From GCA-2701705 sp036163455 (lineage in GTDB: Bacteria > Pseudomonadota > Gammaproteobacteria > GCA-002705445 > GCA-002716945), in contig JAYZKL010000001.1 in the NCBI GenBank assembly GCA_036163455.1, positions 1 through 30,733 on the forward strand: a stretch of DNA of 30,733 nucleotides, written 5' to 3'. The notes under the pieces were generated by a model, which was given only the letters and a program-made list of their open reading frames with translations, searched no databases and was not told the DNA's origin. Positions 14,233 through 22,838 of the stretch are shown piece by piece; the first letter of the stretch is position 1, and each line of letters starts with the position of its first letter. Position numbers and translations under genes: made by a program.

Positions 14233-17022
14233 TTAATAATCAAAAGAGTCTTGATACCCTAAAATACCTTGTCTTAATACTTCAGCGGTTTTATTAGTTG
14301 AGGTGGCAAGGCCTTTAGGAAGGAATTCAAAATAAAATGCATTATCAGTTTTAGTTCCATTCCAATAATCTCTAACAACAAATTTTAATCCATAGCAACA
14401 ACTCTCATATTCAAAGCCAAACATTTTTTCTAAAGTTTCTTCTTTATTGCTTCTTCCATTATTGAAGGAATAATTCATTTTACCAACTAAAGATAATTGA
14501 TTGTTTACTGGAAATACACCAGAAAGATCTATTTCTTCTTGTGAACCCCTTGCGAACCTATAACTTGAGTTAAAAATCTTTTGTTGTTTTCCATATGGCT
14601 GGATGAATGATAAGCGTATTTGATTTTTGTCACCGTATCCAGCGTGGGGATTAAATTCTGTATAGCCAGAGAGTCGCCAATAGTCAGCAAGTCTTGCATT
14701 AACAACACCTATTATATTAGAGCTATCAGAATGATTAGTAGTACTAGATGTTAAATGGACAGTTCTATCATCAAGATAGAATATTTGGCCAATTGTGCCA
14801 GTTAAAAGCTCATTTCCACTAGATGTATCTAATAATCGTGATGTAACTGCTAAAGTTAATTGCTTAGCATCGTTTAGACGATCTTCTCCATAAAATTTAT
14901 TTTCCGAAAATAATGTATATTTAAAATCTGTTTCGCCACTATCAAATAATGGTATGTCGTCTTGATTGCCGACAGGGATATGCAAAAAATACATCTGTGG
15001 TTCTAGAGTTTGAAAAAAAGATTCTCCAGTTCTTTTCTCAAAAATCATTTTACCGTATAAACTCATAATAGAGGTACTTCTTGTTATACTAGTTTTTGCA
15101 TTATTTGAAAGACTGTAACTTGTATATTTTGCTCCAATTTTTGGTATTATTTCCCATCCTGCTTGCCTAATAGGGTATTCAATTGAAGGATAAAGAGTAT
15201 AGCGTGTACCTGTTGCTTTACTAGCTAGAGTATGATCAAATCTAACAATTTCCGCATCGAAATTATATGCTAAATCCTCATTTTTTCTTGGTGAATTATA
15301 AGAAAATTTAATTTGAGGAACACGTTTATATTGCTCATATAAACCATCTTTTGCAATTTGATAACCTTCAGTCATTATTCTTGTACTCATAGAACCAAAA
15401 GTACCGTAATCAGATCTTAAAAACTCTGCTCTGCGTAAAATATGTGAACGTCCTACTCGACTAACTGTGTTACCAAAATCATCAAAGTAGGTTTTATCAG
15501 ATACACCACCTACATTGATATTTGTTTCCATTAAGGTCCCTACATATTCATTCTTTATTAATTCTAAATTATTTAATAGAGATCTATTATCTCTAATAAA
15601 AAAAGCATGTCTGCTTTTTCTTTTTACATTATCACTTGCAAGGTTTGCTAATTCTATTTCGGTAGTACTAAATTCTGATTTATGTCTCATTTCAAACTCT
15701 AGCATCTGGCCTCTACCTGAAAAATTTGTTGGAGTAAAAGTAAGATCATAATTTGGAGCTAGGTTTAAATAGTAAGGAGTGGCCAGAACCGTGCCACTTT
15801 CTCCAGAACTTCCTATCGTAGGATATAGAAACCCAGAATGCCTTTTTTGGCTTAATGGAAAACTTAAGAAAGGCGTGTAGAGTAAGGGTATATTTTTATA
15901 TTTGAATAATAAATTATATGAGTGTCCACGATCATCGGCTCTATATAATTCAGTCTTTGAAGCATCTAATTCCCAATCAGGACTTAATAAAGAACATGTA
16001 GTATAAGTCGAAGGGGTAAGATGAACTACACCTTCCTCGTCAATAAATATGTCATTAGCTTTACCAGCTCCAGGGTGGTCTAGTGATGGAAAATTATATT
16101 TTGCCTGGTTAAAATTTACCGTTCCTGTTTGACTGTTATAACCACCTCCATTAGCAGTAACGCTCAAATTATCACGCAAATATTTCACATTGTTATATGC
16201 AGTTAGTACTCCAGTTTCTGAATTGAATTCTGCTGTATCTGATTTAATTAGATCTTCTGATCTTTCTATTTCCACGCTACCTGATGCATAGAAAACTCCG
16301 GCTTCATCTTGACTCTGTTCGTCTGAACGTATTTCAAGAGCATCTTCTTCAGCATTTACAAGCGTTCTTTCCTCTTGAAAGCTTTCAAATTCTGCATCAT
16401 TGCCAATACAAATAGGTAATTTATTTTCACTTCTTGAATTCAAGAAATCTTCTCTTCTAGCTAAGACAATTTCTTGATAAGCAAGCTGTGCATCTTCTGG
16501 AATTTTTTCTATTATGGGTGCACCTTCAAATACCAGATTATTTTTTCTTCCTTGTTGCTTTACAAGTTTATGTTGGTCATAAACTTCTGAAACTTTTTCA
16601 TTTTTAAAAAAAATAGTAACTCTTTTTGCCTTTTCAATGCCAGATTGTTTTCTATCAAAATACACATAATCCCATCTGTCAGAATGAAACGCATCAACAA
16701 TTGTTGGAGTACCTAATAAAAACTTAACTTGTTCACGGGTTAGCCCAGGTTCTATACGATTAAAATTTTCTAGAGAATTTAAGGAGCCCTGATCAATTGG
16801 AATTTTATAGGGTTTTGGGAACCATTTAGGTCCTTCTTCAAGCATGTAGATAATATTTAAATCAGTCAATTCTACATCAGGCAGCTCAAAATCAGGCAGC
16901 TCAAAATCAGGCAGCTCAAAATCAGGCAATAAATCAGACTTAGCAGGAGAATATATTGTCATCAAAGCAAACAACATAATAGTTTTGCTAAAACTAGTTA
17001 AATTTTCGAATAACCTTCCCAT
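14233..17022 (-). CDS. lptD: BamE-LptD fusion: LPS-assembly outer-membrane protein with an N-terminal BamE domain
   Basis: The 929-aa chain begins with a hydrophobic export signal (about 13-28), then four PDFEL-like pentapeptides (33-52). Next comes a full BamE/SmpA domain (about 68-150): PYKIPIDQGSLNSL, IEPGLTREQVKFLLGTP, FHSDRWDYVYF and RVTIFFKNEKVSEV. After a linker (150-200) the LptD part starts at LPICIGND, with an OstA-type jellyroll (about 235-385, YASGSVEIER, TTCSLLSPDWEL) and a C-terminal barrel ending SFDY. The four LptD disulfide cysteines are all present (C205, C343, C875, C876). LptD with LptE inserts LPS in the outer leaflet; BamE is normally a separate lipoprotein of the BAM complex. 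No lipobox Cys exists here, so BamE would be held by the LptD barrel. Length is well above the E. coli 784. First gene of the operon with surA. Confidence 0.93.
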   Translation of the reverse strand: MGRLFENLTSFSKTIMLFALMTIYSPAKSDLLPDFELPDFELPDFELPDVELTDLNIIYMLEEGPKWFPKPYKIPIDQGSLNSLENFNRIEPGLTREQVKFLLGTPTIVDAFHSDRWDYVYFDRKQSGIEKAKRVTIFFKNEKVSEVYDQHKLVKQQGRKNNLVFEGAPIIEKIPEDAQLAYQEIVLARREDFLNSRSENKLPICIGNDAEFESFQEERTLVNAEEDALEIRSDEQSQDEAGVFYASGSVEIERSEDLIKSDTAEFNSETGVLTAYNNVKYLRDNLSVTANGGGYNSQTGTVNFNQAKYNFPSLDHPGAGKANDIFIDEEGVVHLTPSTYTTCSLLSPDWELDASKTELYRADDRGHSYNLLFKYKNIPLLYTPFLSFPLSQKRHSGFLYPTIGSSGESGTVLATPYYLNLAPNYDLTFTPTNFSGRGQMLEFEMRHKSEFSTTEIELANLASDNVKRKSRHAFFIRDNRSLLNNLELIKNEYVGTLMETNINVGGVSDKTYFDDFGNTVSRVGRSHILRRAEFLRSDYGTFGSMSTRIMTEGYQIAKDGLYEQYKRVPQIKFSYNSPRKNEDLAYNFDAEIVRFDHTLASKATGTRYTLYPSIEYPIRQAGWEIIPKIGAKYTSYSLSNNAKTSITRSTSIMSLYGKMIFEKRTGESFFQTLEPQMYFLHIPVGNQDDIPLFDSGETDFKYTLFSENKFYGEDRLNDAKQLTLAVTSRLLDTSSGNELLTGTIGQIFYLDDRTVHLTSSTTNHSDSSNIIGVVNARLADYWRLSGYTEFNPHAGYGDKNQIRLSFIQPYGKQQKIFNSSYRFARGSQEEIDLSGVFPVNNQLSLVGKMNYSFNNGRSNKEETLEKMFGFEYESCCYGLKFVVRDYWNGTKTDNAFYFEFLPKGLATSTNKTAEVLRQGILGYQDSFDY
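16573..16821 (-). other. BamE domain encoded inside the lptD frame
   Basis: Residues 68-150 of the lptD product align by eye with E. coli BamE over nearly its whole mature length: YRPDINQGNYL corresponds to YKIPIDQGSLN, IRVGMTQQQVAYALGTPL to IEPGLTREQVKFLLGTPT, and the W-Y-V-F strand to WDYVYF. The preceding lipoprotein signal and Cys are absent. Confidence 0.88.
16867..16926 (-). repeat. Four 15-bp tandem repeats encoding PDFEL
   Basis: Three identical 15-bp units and one diverged unit encode PDFEL-PDFEL-PDFEL-PDVEL just after the export signal of the BamE-LptD fusion. The near identity at DNA level suggests recent slippage. The acidic Pro-rich spacer may position the BamE domain away from the inner-membrane exit site; that role is inference. 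Confidence 0.85.
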
Positions 17023-17032
17023 AATTCAAATG

Positions 17033-17038
17033 ATTATA
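17033..17038 (-). promoter_or_regulatory. Perfect -10 box (TATAAT) upstream of lptD
   Basis: On the minus strand TATAAT ends 10 nt before the lptD ATG, which predicts a leader of only a few bases. The -35 region is weak. No Shine-Dalgarno precedes the ATG. This is the likely promoter of the lptD-surA-pdxA-rsmA operon. Confidence 0.5.
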
Positions 17039-17090
17039 TCATCTAAAAAGATAGACGATAACTTATGTTTTTCAATAAATAATGAACAAA

Positions 17091-17726
17091 TTAACTGGTA
17101 AGAATCTTCAGGATTTCTTCTGAAATTTGGGATGGCTCTTTTTGACCACCAATGGTATGTAAGATATTTTTCTTATCATAAAACTCTATTATTGGTGCAG
17201 TTTGTTCTTGATAGACATCAAGCCTTTTTTTGACAGTCTCCTCCTTATCATCTTCTCTTTGATATAGCTCGCCATTTTCACATTTGTCTCCAACTTTTTC
17301 GCCTTTATCCATATTGCCAATGTAATCACATGTTGTGCATAATAATCGACCTGTACATCTCTTAATAAGATTGTCAAAAGGAACATCAATTAGAAATACA
17401 TATTCAAGTTTAATATTTTTTTCTAAAAATAATGAATCAAGGCTTTTTGCTTGTGAAATATTTCTCGGGTATCCATCTAAAATAAACCCTTTTTTACACT
17501 CATCTTGTATAATTTTTTTTGAGACTAGAGAGAGAACTAACTCATCACTAACAAATTTTCCAGACGACATTATGTCTTGGAGTTCTTTACCTAGGTTTGA
17601 ACCAGCTTTAATTTCTTCTCTAAGTAAATCTCCAGTTGAAATTTGGGGAATCCCATGTTTTTCAATCAAGATTTTTGATTGAGTGCCTTTACCACATCCA
17701 GGAGCGCCTAAAAATAATATATTCAC
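17091..17726 (-). CDS. adk: Adenylate kinase, long form with partial Cys LID
   Basis: This 211-aa enzyme interconverts ATP + AMP and 2 ADP in the cytosol. The P-loop is GAPGCGKGT (7-15), the AMP site includes STGDLLREE and LDGYPRN, and the long LID carries RLLCTTCDYIG and GDKCENGELYQREDD. C130, C133 and C149 resemble the zinc-binding LID of many bacterial adenylate kinases, but the fourth ligand is missing at its usual place. The start is GTG with AGGAGA six bases upstream. It lies 10 bp after hppA, so both are likely one transcript, and 68 bp before lptD. Confidence 0.95.
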   Translation of the reverse strand: MNILFLGAPGCGKGTQSKILIEKHGIPQISTGDLLREEIKAGSNLGKELQDIMSSGKFVSDELVLSLVSKKIIQDECKKGFILDGYPRNISQAKSLDSLFLEKNIKLEYVFLIDVPFDNLIKRCTGRLLCTTCDYIGNMDKGEKVGDKCENGELYQREDDKEETVKKRLDVYQEQTAPIIEFYDKKNILHTIGGQKEPSQISEEILKILTS

Positions 17727-17736
17727 ATTTGATCTC

Positions 17737-19755
17737 CTATAATAATGGTGCTATTACCAAACTAACTATGGCCATTACATTAATCAATATGTTCATAGAT
17801 GGTCCAGATGTGTCCTTTAACGGATCTCCCACAGTATCGCCAACAACTGTTGCTTTATGTACTTCAGAACCTTTTCCGCCCAAATTACCTTTTTCTACAA
17901 ATTTTTTTGCATTATCCCATGCACCACCAGCATTAGACATGGTTAGTGCTAATAAAACACAGCTAATTAAACCTCCACCTAATAATCCACCAAGCATTTC
18001 AGGCCCAAATGCAAATCCAATAATAACTGGTGTGAAGACTGCTAGTGACCCAGGCAACACCATTTTTCTTAATGCTGCAGTAGTGGCAATTTCTATACAC
18101 TTATTATTATCTGGTTTACCAGTCCCTTCTAGTAAGCCTGGAATTTCTCTGAATTGTCTTCTAATTTCATTAATCATTTCATGAGCAGCATCTCCGACGG
18201 CTCTTATAGTTAAAGAACCAACTAAGAATGGAACCATCCCACCCAAAAATAAACCAACCAGAACATTAGTATCAGTTAGAAGAAGTTCAACGCTTTCTCT
18301 TCCCTGATTAAGGCGAGTATGATTAACTTCCTCAATAAAGGCTGTAATAATTGCAAGAGCTGCTAAAGCAGCTGCACCAATCGCAAATCCTTTTCCAATA
18401 GCTGCAGTAGTATTTCCAACCTCGTCAAGATTATCCGTTATTTTCCTTGTTTCTTCACCAAGGCCTGCCATTTCTGCTATACCACCAGCGTTATCAGCAA
18501 CTGGGCCATATGCATCTATTGCCATTGTAATTCCAACAGTAGCAAGCATACCAACTGCGGCTATAGCAACTCCATAGAGACCAGAAAAATAATTTGAAAC
18601 AAAAATAATTGTGACGATAGATATAATTGGAACTACAACAGATTCTAAACCTACGGCAAGGCCAGTTGTTATAACTGTTGCAGAACCAGTTTCACCTTGC
18701 TGTGCAATTTTATTTACAGGTGATCCACCTGTGTAAAATTCTGTAATTAACCCAATGATAATTCCTCCAATTGCTCCAGACAATACAGCAATCCAAAGAT
18801 TCAGATTTAAGCCTAATGAGGATATGACAAAGAATGATAAAATGATGAAAGTTAGAGCTGCTGAAAAAGTTCCTGATCTTAACGCAGATCGTAGTTCTTT
18901 TTGAGAAAAAACTTTTACAATTAATATTCCAAAAATTGAACAAATGATACCGAGTGATGCAAGACCCAAAGGAAGAAACATTAATAAGCTCCTATCTCCT
19001 AAATTATTAATCATTTCAATACTTAATGTTGATGCAATAGCAATACTTGCAATAATTGAGCCACAATAGGATTCAAAAATATCTGACCCCATTCCAGCAA
19101 CATCACCAACATTATCACCAACATTATCTGCTATAACACCCGGGTTTCTAGGATCATCTTCTGGTATTCCTGCTTCAACTTTACCAACCAAATCCGAACC
19201 AACATCAGCACATTTTGTATATATGCCACCTCCAACACGTGAAAAAAGAGCAACCGTTGATGCCCCCATACCAAACCCATGAATTACAGAGGCAGTTTCA
19301 GGGTCTCCACCAAAAAGAAGATACAGAAAACCCAAGCCTAATAATCCCATGGCTGCAACTGTTAAACCCATTATAGAGCCACCAAAAAAAGCAACCGTCA
19401 AACTCTCTGCTATTCCTTTTTCATGAGCAGCATTTGTTGCTCTAACGTTTGCCTTTGTTGATGTATACATCCCTATAAATCCAGTTATTGACGAGCAAAA
19501 AGCTCCTACTATGAACGCCAAAGTGCTGCCAAATCCTAAACCAATATATATACCTACGATTAGAATTAATGAAAAAGAGAACAGAATGGAATATTCCTTT
19601 TTAATAAATGACATTGCTCCCTTATGAATTTCATCTGAAATCTCAACTATTTTGCCTGAACCAGGAGAAAATCCCAAAATAAACTTATATAAAGCATATG
19701 CTACAATAAGCCCTATGAAACCAAGAAATATAGGAATTGTTTCTAAACTAAACAT
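17737..19755 (-). CDS. hppA: Membrane-bound ion-pumping inorganic pyrophosphatase
   Basis: This 672-aa protein has about 16 membrane helices and couples pyrophosphate hydrolysis to H+ (or Na+) transport across the inner membrane. The substrate loop DLVGKVEAGIPEDDPRNPG and DNVGDNVGDVAGMGSDIFESY is complete, as is the C-terminal VGDTVGDPLKDTSGPS. In the subtype-determining stretch it reads EVGNTTAAIGKGFAIG; Ala after GNTT is typical of the K+-dependent class, where K+-independent pumps have Lys. Whether it pumps H+ or Na+ cannot be told from this. The start ATG has AGGA upstream. It is divergent from mrdA and shares a 60-bp control region with it. Confidence 0.95.
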   Translation of the reverse strand: MFSLETIPIFLGFIGLIVAYALYKFILGFSPGSGKIVEISDEIHKGAMSFIKKEYSILFSFSLILIVGIYIGLGFGSTLAFIVGAFCSSITGFIGMYTSTKANVRATNAAHEKGIAESLTVAFFGGSIMGLTVAAMGLLGLGFLYLLFGGDPETASVIHGFGMGASTVALFSRVGGGIYTKCADVGSDLVGKVEAGIPEDDPRNPGVIADNVGDNVGDVAGMGSDIFESYCGSIIASIAIASTLSIEMINNLGDRSLLMFLPLGLASLGIICSIFGILIVKVFSQKELRSALRSGTFSAALTFIILSFFVISSLGLNLNLWIAVLSGAIGGIIIGLITEFYTGGSPVNKIAQQGETGSATVITTGLAVGLESVVVPIISIVTIIFVSNYFSGLYGVAIAAVGMLATVGITMAIDAYGPVADNAGGIAEMAGLGEETRKITDNLDEVGNTTAAIGKGFAIGAAALAALAIITAFIEEVNHTRLNQGRESVELLLTDTNVLVGLFLGGMVPFLVGSLTIRAVGDAAHEMINEIRRQFREIPGLLEGTGKPDNNKCIEIATTAALRKMVLPGSLAVFTPVIIGFAFGPEMLGGLLGGGLISCVLLALTMSNAGGAWDNAKKFVEKGNLGGKGSEVHKATVVGDTVGDPLKDTSGPSMNILINVMAIVSLVIAPLL

Positions 19756-19785
19756 AATTAATCCTGTCTAACGTTTATTGACATC

Positions 19786-19815
19786 CTTATAATTAATGTC
19801 ATCTATAATTAACAA
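19786..19815 (-). promoter_or_regulatory. Promoter of hppA-adk
   Basis: On the minus strand TTGTTA (19815-19810), an 18-nt spacer and TATAAG (19791-19786) form a plausible sigma-70 promoter. Transcription would begin near 19779, leaving a leader of about 24 nt with AGGA before the ATG. Confidence 0.45.
19804..19809 (+). promoter_or_regulatory. TATAAT six bases before the mrdA start
   Basis: A consensus TATAAT ends 6 nt before the mrdA ATG at 19816, with no Shine-Dalgarno. Initiation would fall at or next to the ATG. TTGACA at 19778-19783 is a perfect -35 but 20 nt away. The box overlaps the divergent hppA promoter. Confidence 0.5.
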
Positions 19816-21720
19816 ATGAAAACAAAAGCTCGCATAGACTCTATCAGAAAGAGACAAAAAATTGAAGAAAAATATAGCTGGGATCGAGTTAGTGATTCAG
19901 AAGAAGAACGCGAGTCTCATAAAATTAGAGCTATAATAGCTGCAATATCAATCACAGCCATTTTTATTCTCTTTGTTTTTAAATTATATGAGTTACAAGT
20001 GACTAATCATGAATATTATCTAGTTAAAGCCGAAAATAATAGGATTAAAATTAGGCCAATTCAAGCTCCAAGAGGTCTTATATATGATAGAAATGGAAAA
20101 GAAATAGCGAAGAATTTTAATACTTTTGACTTAATAGCAAAAAAAGAGAGGGTAAAAAATAAGAAAGTTTTTTTTGATAATTTAGAAAAGGTTCTTTCTA
20201 TAGATAAAAGAGAACGTGAAATTATTGAGGCCCAGTTTTCTGATAGAAAGCTTAAAGATATAACAATAAAGGAAAATATTTCTCTAGAGGAATTTTCTAA
20301 AATATCAGTAGATCAACATGTAATACCTGAGCTTGAGTTAATGCCTAAACTTAAGAGAAAATATCTTCATCCTCTAGAAACATCTCATGTTGTTGGTTAT
20401 GTGTCTAAGGTCTCAGAAAATGATCTTGATTCAAAAGTTGTAAAAATTTATGAAGGGATGACTGATGTCGGAAAAATTGGCATAGAGCGTTTTTACCAAA
20501 ACCTCTTAGTTGGTGAACCAGGATTTGAGAGGCTTGAAACTGATGTCCAGGGTGAAATCATAAGGACCTTAAAAACGAATAAACCTAAGAGAGGGCTTGA
20601 TATTTATTTGACCATTGACTTAGATTTACAAATATATGCATATGAATTAATGAAAGAAAAGGAAGGAGCAATTGTTGTAATGAATCCAAAAAATGGGGAT
20701 ATTTTAACTTTTGTCAGTGCCCCTGGCTATGATACAAATCTTTTTACTAAATCTATTTCCACCAAGGATTATCAAGAATTGTTGACTAGAGAAGAGAGAC
20801 CACTAATAAACCGTGTTATTGCAGGACAATATCCTCCAGGATCAACGTTAAAACCTTTTGTGGGCTTAATAGCACTTGATGAGGATATTATAGATGATAA
20901 AACTAGCTTCAATTGTTCTGGCTCTTATAAATTAAAGAATAATAAACGTCCTTTTGGCTGTTGGAAAAAAGAGGGGCATGGAGGGACAGATTTATCTTAT
21001 GGTCTTACTCAATCTTGTGATGTCTTTTTTTATAGAGTCGCTGAATTAACGGGTATTGATATAATTAGTGATGAGATAGACAAATATGGGTTTGGTGAAA
21101 GAACATACATTGATTTATTAGGGGAAGCATCTGGCCTAATACCTGATAGAGCCTGGAAAAGAAGGGTAAAAGGTTTGCCATGGTATCCGGGAGAAACTCT
21201 GAATGTAGGAATAGGGCAAGGATTTTTTTTAGCTACTCCTATTCAACTTGCGCTAGCAACATCTATTATTGCAAATGACGGTCAAACTTTTACTCCACAT
21301 CTATTGCTTGGCTATAAAGATATCAAAACGAATGAATATAAAAAATATGAGTATGAGCAAAACAAATATGAAGTTACGATTGAAGACGAAGAGCATCTTA
21401 AAATAGTACAACATGCTATGTGGAGAGTTGTAAATGATGCTAATGCGGGAACAGCAGCTGGTCTAAGAAAAATAAATAATATGGTAATCGCAGGCAAAAC
21501 TGGAACAGCGCAAGTATATTCTTTGGATGCTGGTAAATCACAAAAGAAATCCCTCCAGGATCATGCTTTATTTATTAGTTATGCACCTTATAAAAATCCT
21601 GAGATAGTGGTAGTGGTGATAGTTGAACATGGAGGTGGAGGTTCAAGTACAGCAGCACCAATAGCACATAAGATTATAAAGAAATATGTATCAAATAAAG
21701 AAACGGTGGCACAAAAATGA
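19816..21720 (+). CDS. mrdA: Penicillin-binding protein 2, elongasome transpeptidase
   Basis: This 634-aa class B PBP cross-links peptidoglycan during rod elongation. It has a cytoplasmic basic N-tail (1-36), a membrane anchor (about 38-57), the pedestal domain (RPIQAPRGLIYDRNG at 80-94) and the transpeptidase domain with S343-T-L-K346, S400-C-D402 and K561-T-G563. Length is normal. It overlaps rodA by 4 nt (ATGA), and RodA is its glycosyltransferase partner. No Shine-Dalgarno precedes the start. Confidence 0.96.
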   Translation: MKTKARIDSIRKRQKIEEKYSWDRVSDSEEERESHKIRAIIAAISITAIFILFVFKLYELQVTNHEYYLVKAENNRIKIRPIQAPRGLIYDRNGKEIAKNFNTFDLIAKKERVKNKKVFFDNLEKVLSIDKREREIIEAQFSDRKLKDITIKENISLEEFSKISVDQHVIPELELMPKLKRKYLHPLETSHVVGYVSKVSENDLDSKVVKIYEGMTDVGKIGIERFYQNLLVGEPGFERLETDVQGEIIRTLKTNKPKRGLDIYLTIDLDLQIYAYELMKEKEGAIVVMNPKNGDILTFVSAPGYDTNLFTKSISTKDYQELLTREERPLINRVIAGQYPPGSTLKPFVGLIALDEDIIDDKTSFNCSGSYKLKNNKRPFGCWKKEGHGGTDLSYGLTQSCDVFFYRVAELTGIDIISDEIDKYGFGERTYIDLLGEASGLIPDRAWKRRVKGLPWYPGETLNVGIGQGFFLATPIQLALATSIIANDGQTFTPHLLLGYKDIKTNEYKKYEYEQNKYEVTIEDEEHLKIVQHAMWRVVNDANAGTAAGLRKINNMVIAGKTGTAQVYSLDAGKSQKKSLQDHALFISYAPYKNPEIVVVVIVEHGGGGSSTAAPIAHKIIKKYVSNKETVAQK

Positions 21721-22838
21721 GAGTAATAACTCCAGGTGAACAAAAACAAAGATTAATTTCAGGCTTTTCTGCTTTATTCCGCGTAGACACAAAACTCTTT
21801 GTTTTGGTTATGACTGTCACTGTCATAGGTTTGATTACCATCTACAGTAATACTGGTGGAGATTCTAATCTTGTAATAAAACAGATAGTCAGAATTTTGA
21901 TTGGGTTAACTGCTATGGTTTTTCTGGCACAAATTAATCCGGATACCTTCAGATTATTTGCTCCAATTTTATATACTTTAACTCTTTTTCTTCTCATTCT
22001 AGTGATATTTTTTGGTGTTGGTAAGTCAGCAGGAAGATGGCTTGATTTATATTTTTTAAGATTTCAACCTTCCGAACTTATGAAGATTTTTGTTCCATTG
22101 ATGTTGGCCTGGTATTATTCAGACAAACCTCTTCCACCAAGATTTATTTATTTGGTAATTGGCTCAATTTTTGTGGTTATACCAATGCTTCTAATAATTA
22201 AACAACCAGATTTAGGAACAGCACTTTTAATTGGTATGTCTGGTGCTGTTGCAATACTGCTTGTTGGTATGTCTTGGAGGTTTTTTATTGGTGCTACGAT
22301 TAGTTTAGCAGCGTTGATACCATTGTTGTGGATAAATTTGCATGATTACCAAAAACAGAGAGTTTTAACCTTCTTCAGTCCTGAATCTGATCCACTTGGA
22401 TCTGGGTATCACCTTATGCAGTCGAAAATTGCATTAGGATCCGGAGGTATTTTTGGTAAAGGTTTTTTAGGGGGAACTCAGTCTAAACTTGAATTTTTAC
22501 CAGAACATTCAACAGACTTTATTTTTTCTGCGTTTGGTGAGGAGTTTGGTTTTTTAGGGACTCTCATACTTATGATTCTCTATCTTTTCATTGCATTGCG
22601 TGGTCTTGGTATTTCAATAAAAGCTACTGATAATTTTGGAAGGGTTCTTACAGGCACACTCAGTCTTACAATTTTTCTATATGTAATTGTTAATGTTGGT
22701 ATGGTTATAGGACTATTGCCTGTAGTAGGAGCTCCACTACCATTTATGAGTTATGGTGGAACCTCTATGGTAACTTTATTTGCATCAATAGGAATTATAA
22801 TGTCAATAAAGTCACATCAACGTATTTTGAGGAAATAA
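21717..22838 (+). CDS. rodA: Rod-shape peptidoglycan glycosyltransferase RodA
   Basis: This 373-aa SEDS-family membrane protein polymerises lipid II in the elongasome with PBP2. About ten membrane helices are visible. Signatures are GRWLDLYFLRFQPSELMKI, QPDLGTALLI, FFSPESDPLGSGYHLMQSKI, and FLPEHSTDFIFSAFGEEFGF, then PLPFMSYGGTSM. The start overlaps the mrdA stop, and its stop directly abuts the mltB ATG, so all are one transcript. Confidence 0.96.
   Translation: MRVITPGEQKQRLISGFSALFRVDTKLFVLVMTVTVIGLITIYSNTGGDSNLVIKQIVRILIGLTAMVFLAQINPDTFRLFAPILYTLTLFLLILVIFFGVGKSAGRWLDLYFLRFQPSELMKIFVPLMLAWYYSDKPLPPRFIYLVIGSIFVVIPMLLIIKQPDLGTALLIGMSGAVAILLVGMSWRFFIGATISLAALIPLLWINLHDYQKQRVLTFFSPESDPLGSGYHLMQSKIALGSGGIFGKGFLGGTQSKLEFLPEHSTDFIFSAFGEEFGFLGTLILMILYLFIALRGLGISIKATDNFGRVLTGTLSLTIFLYVIVNVGMVIGLLPVVGAPLPFMSYGGTSMVTLFASIGIIMSIKSHQRILRK

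Noticed and set aside
17636..18184. 182-aa frame antisense to adk and hppA
   Set aside because: It spans the ends of two well-identified genes on the other strand, has no ribosome-binding site, and its Pro/Ser-rich product resembles no protein.
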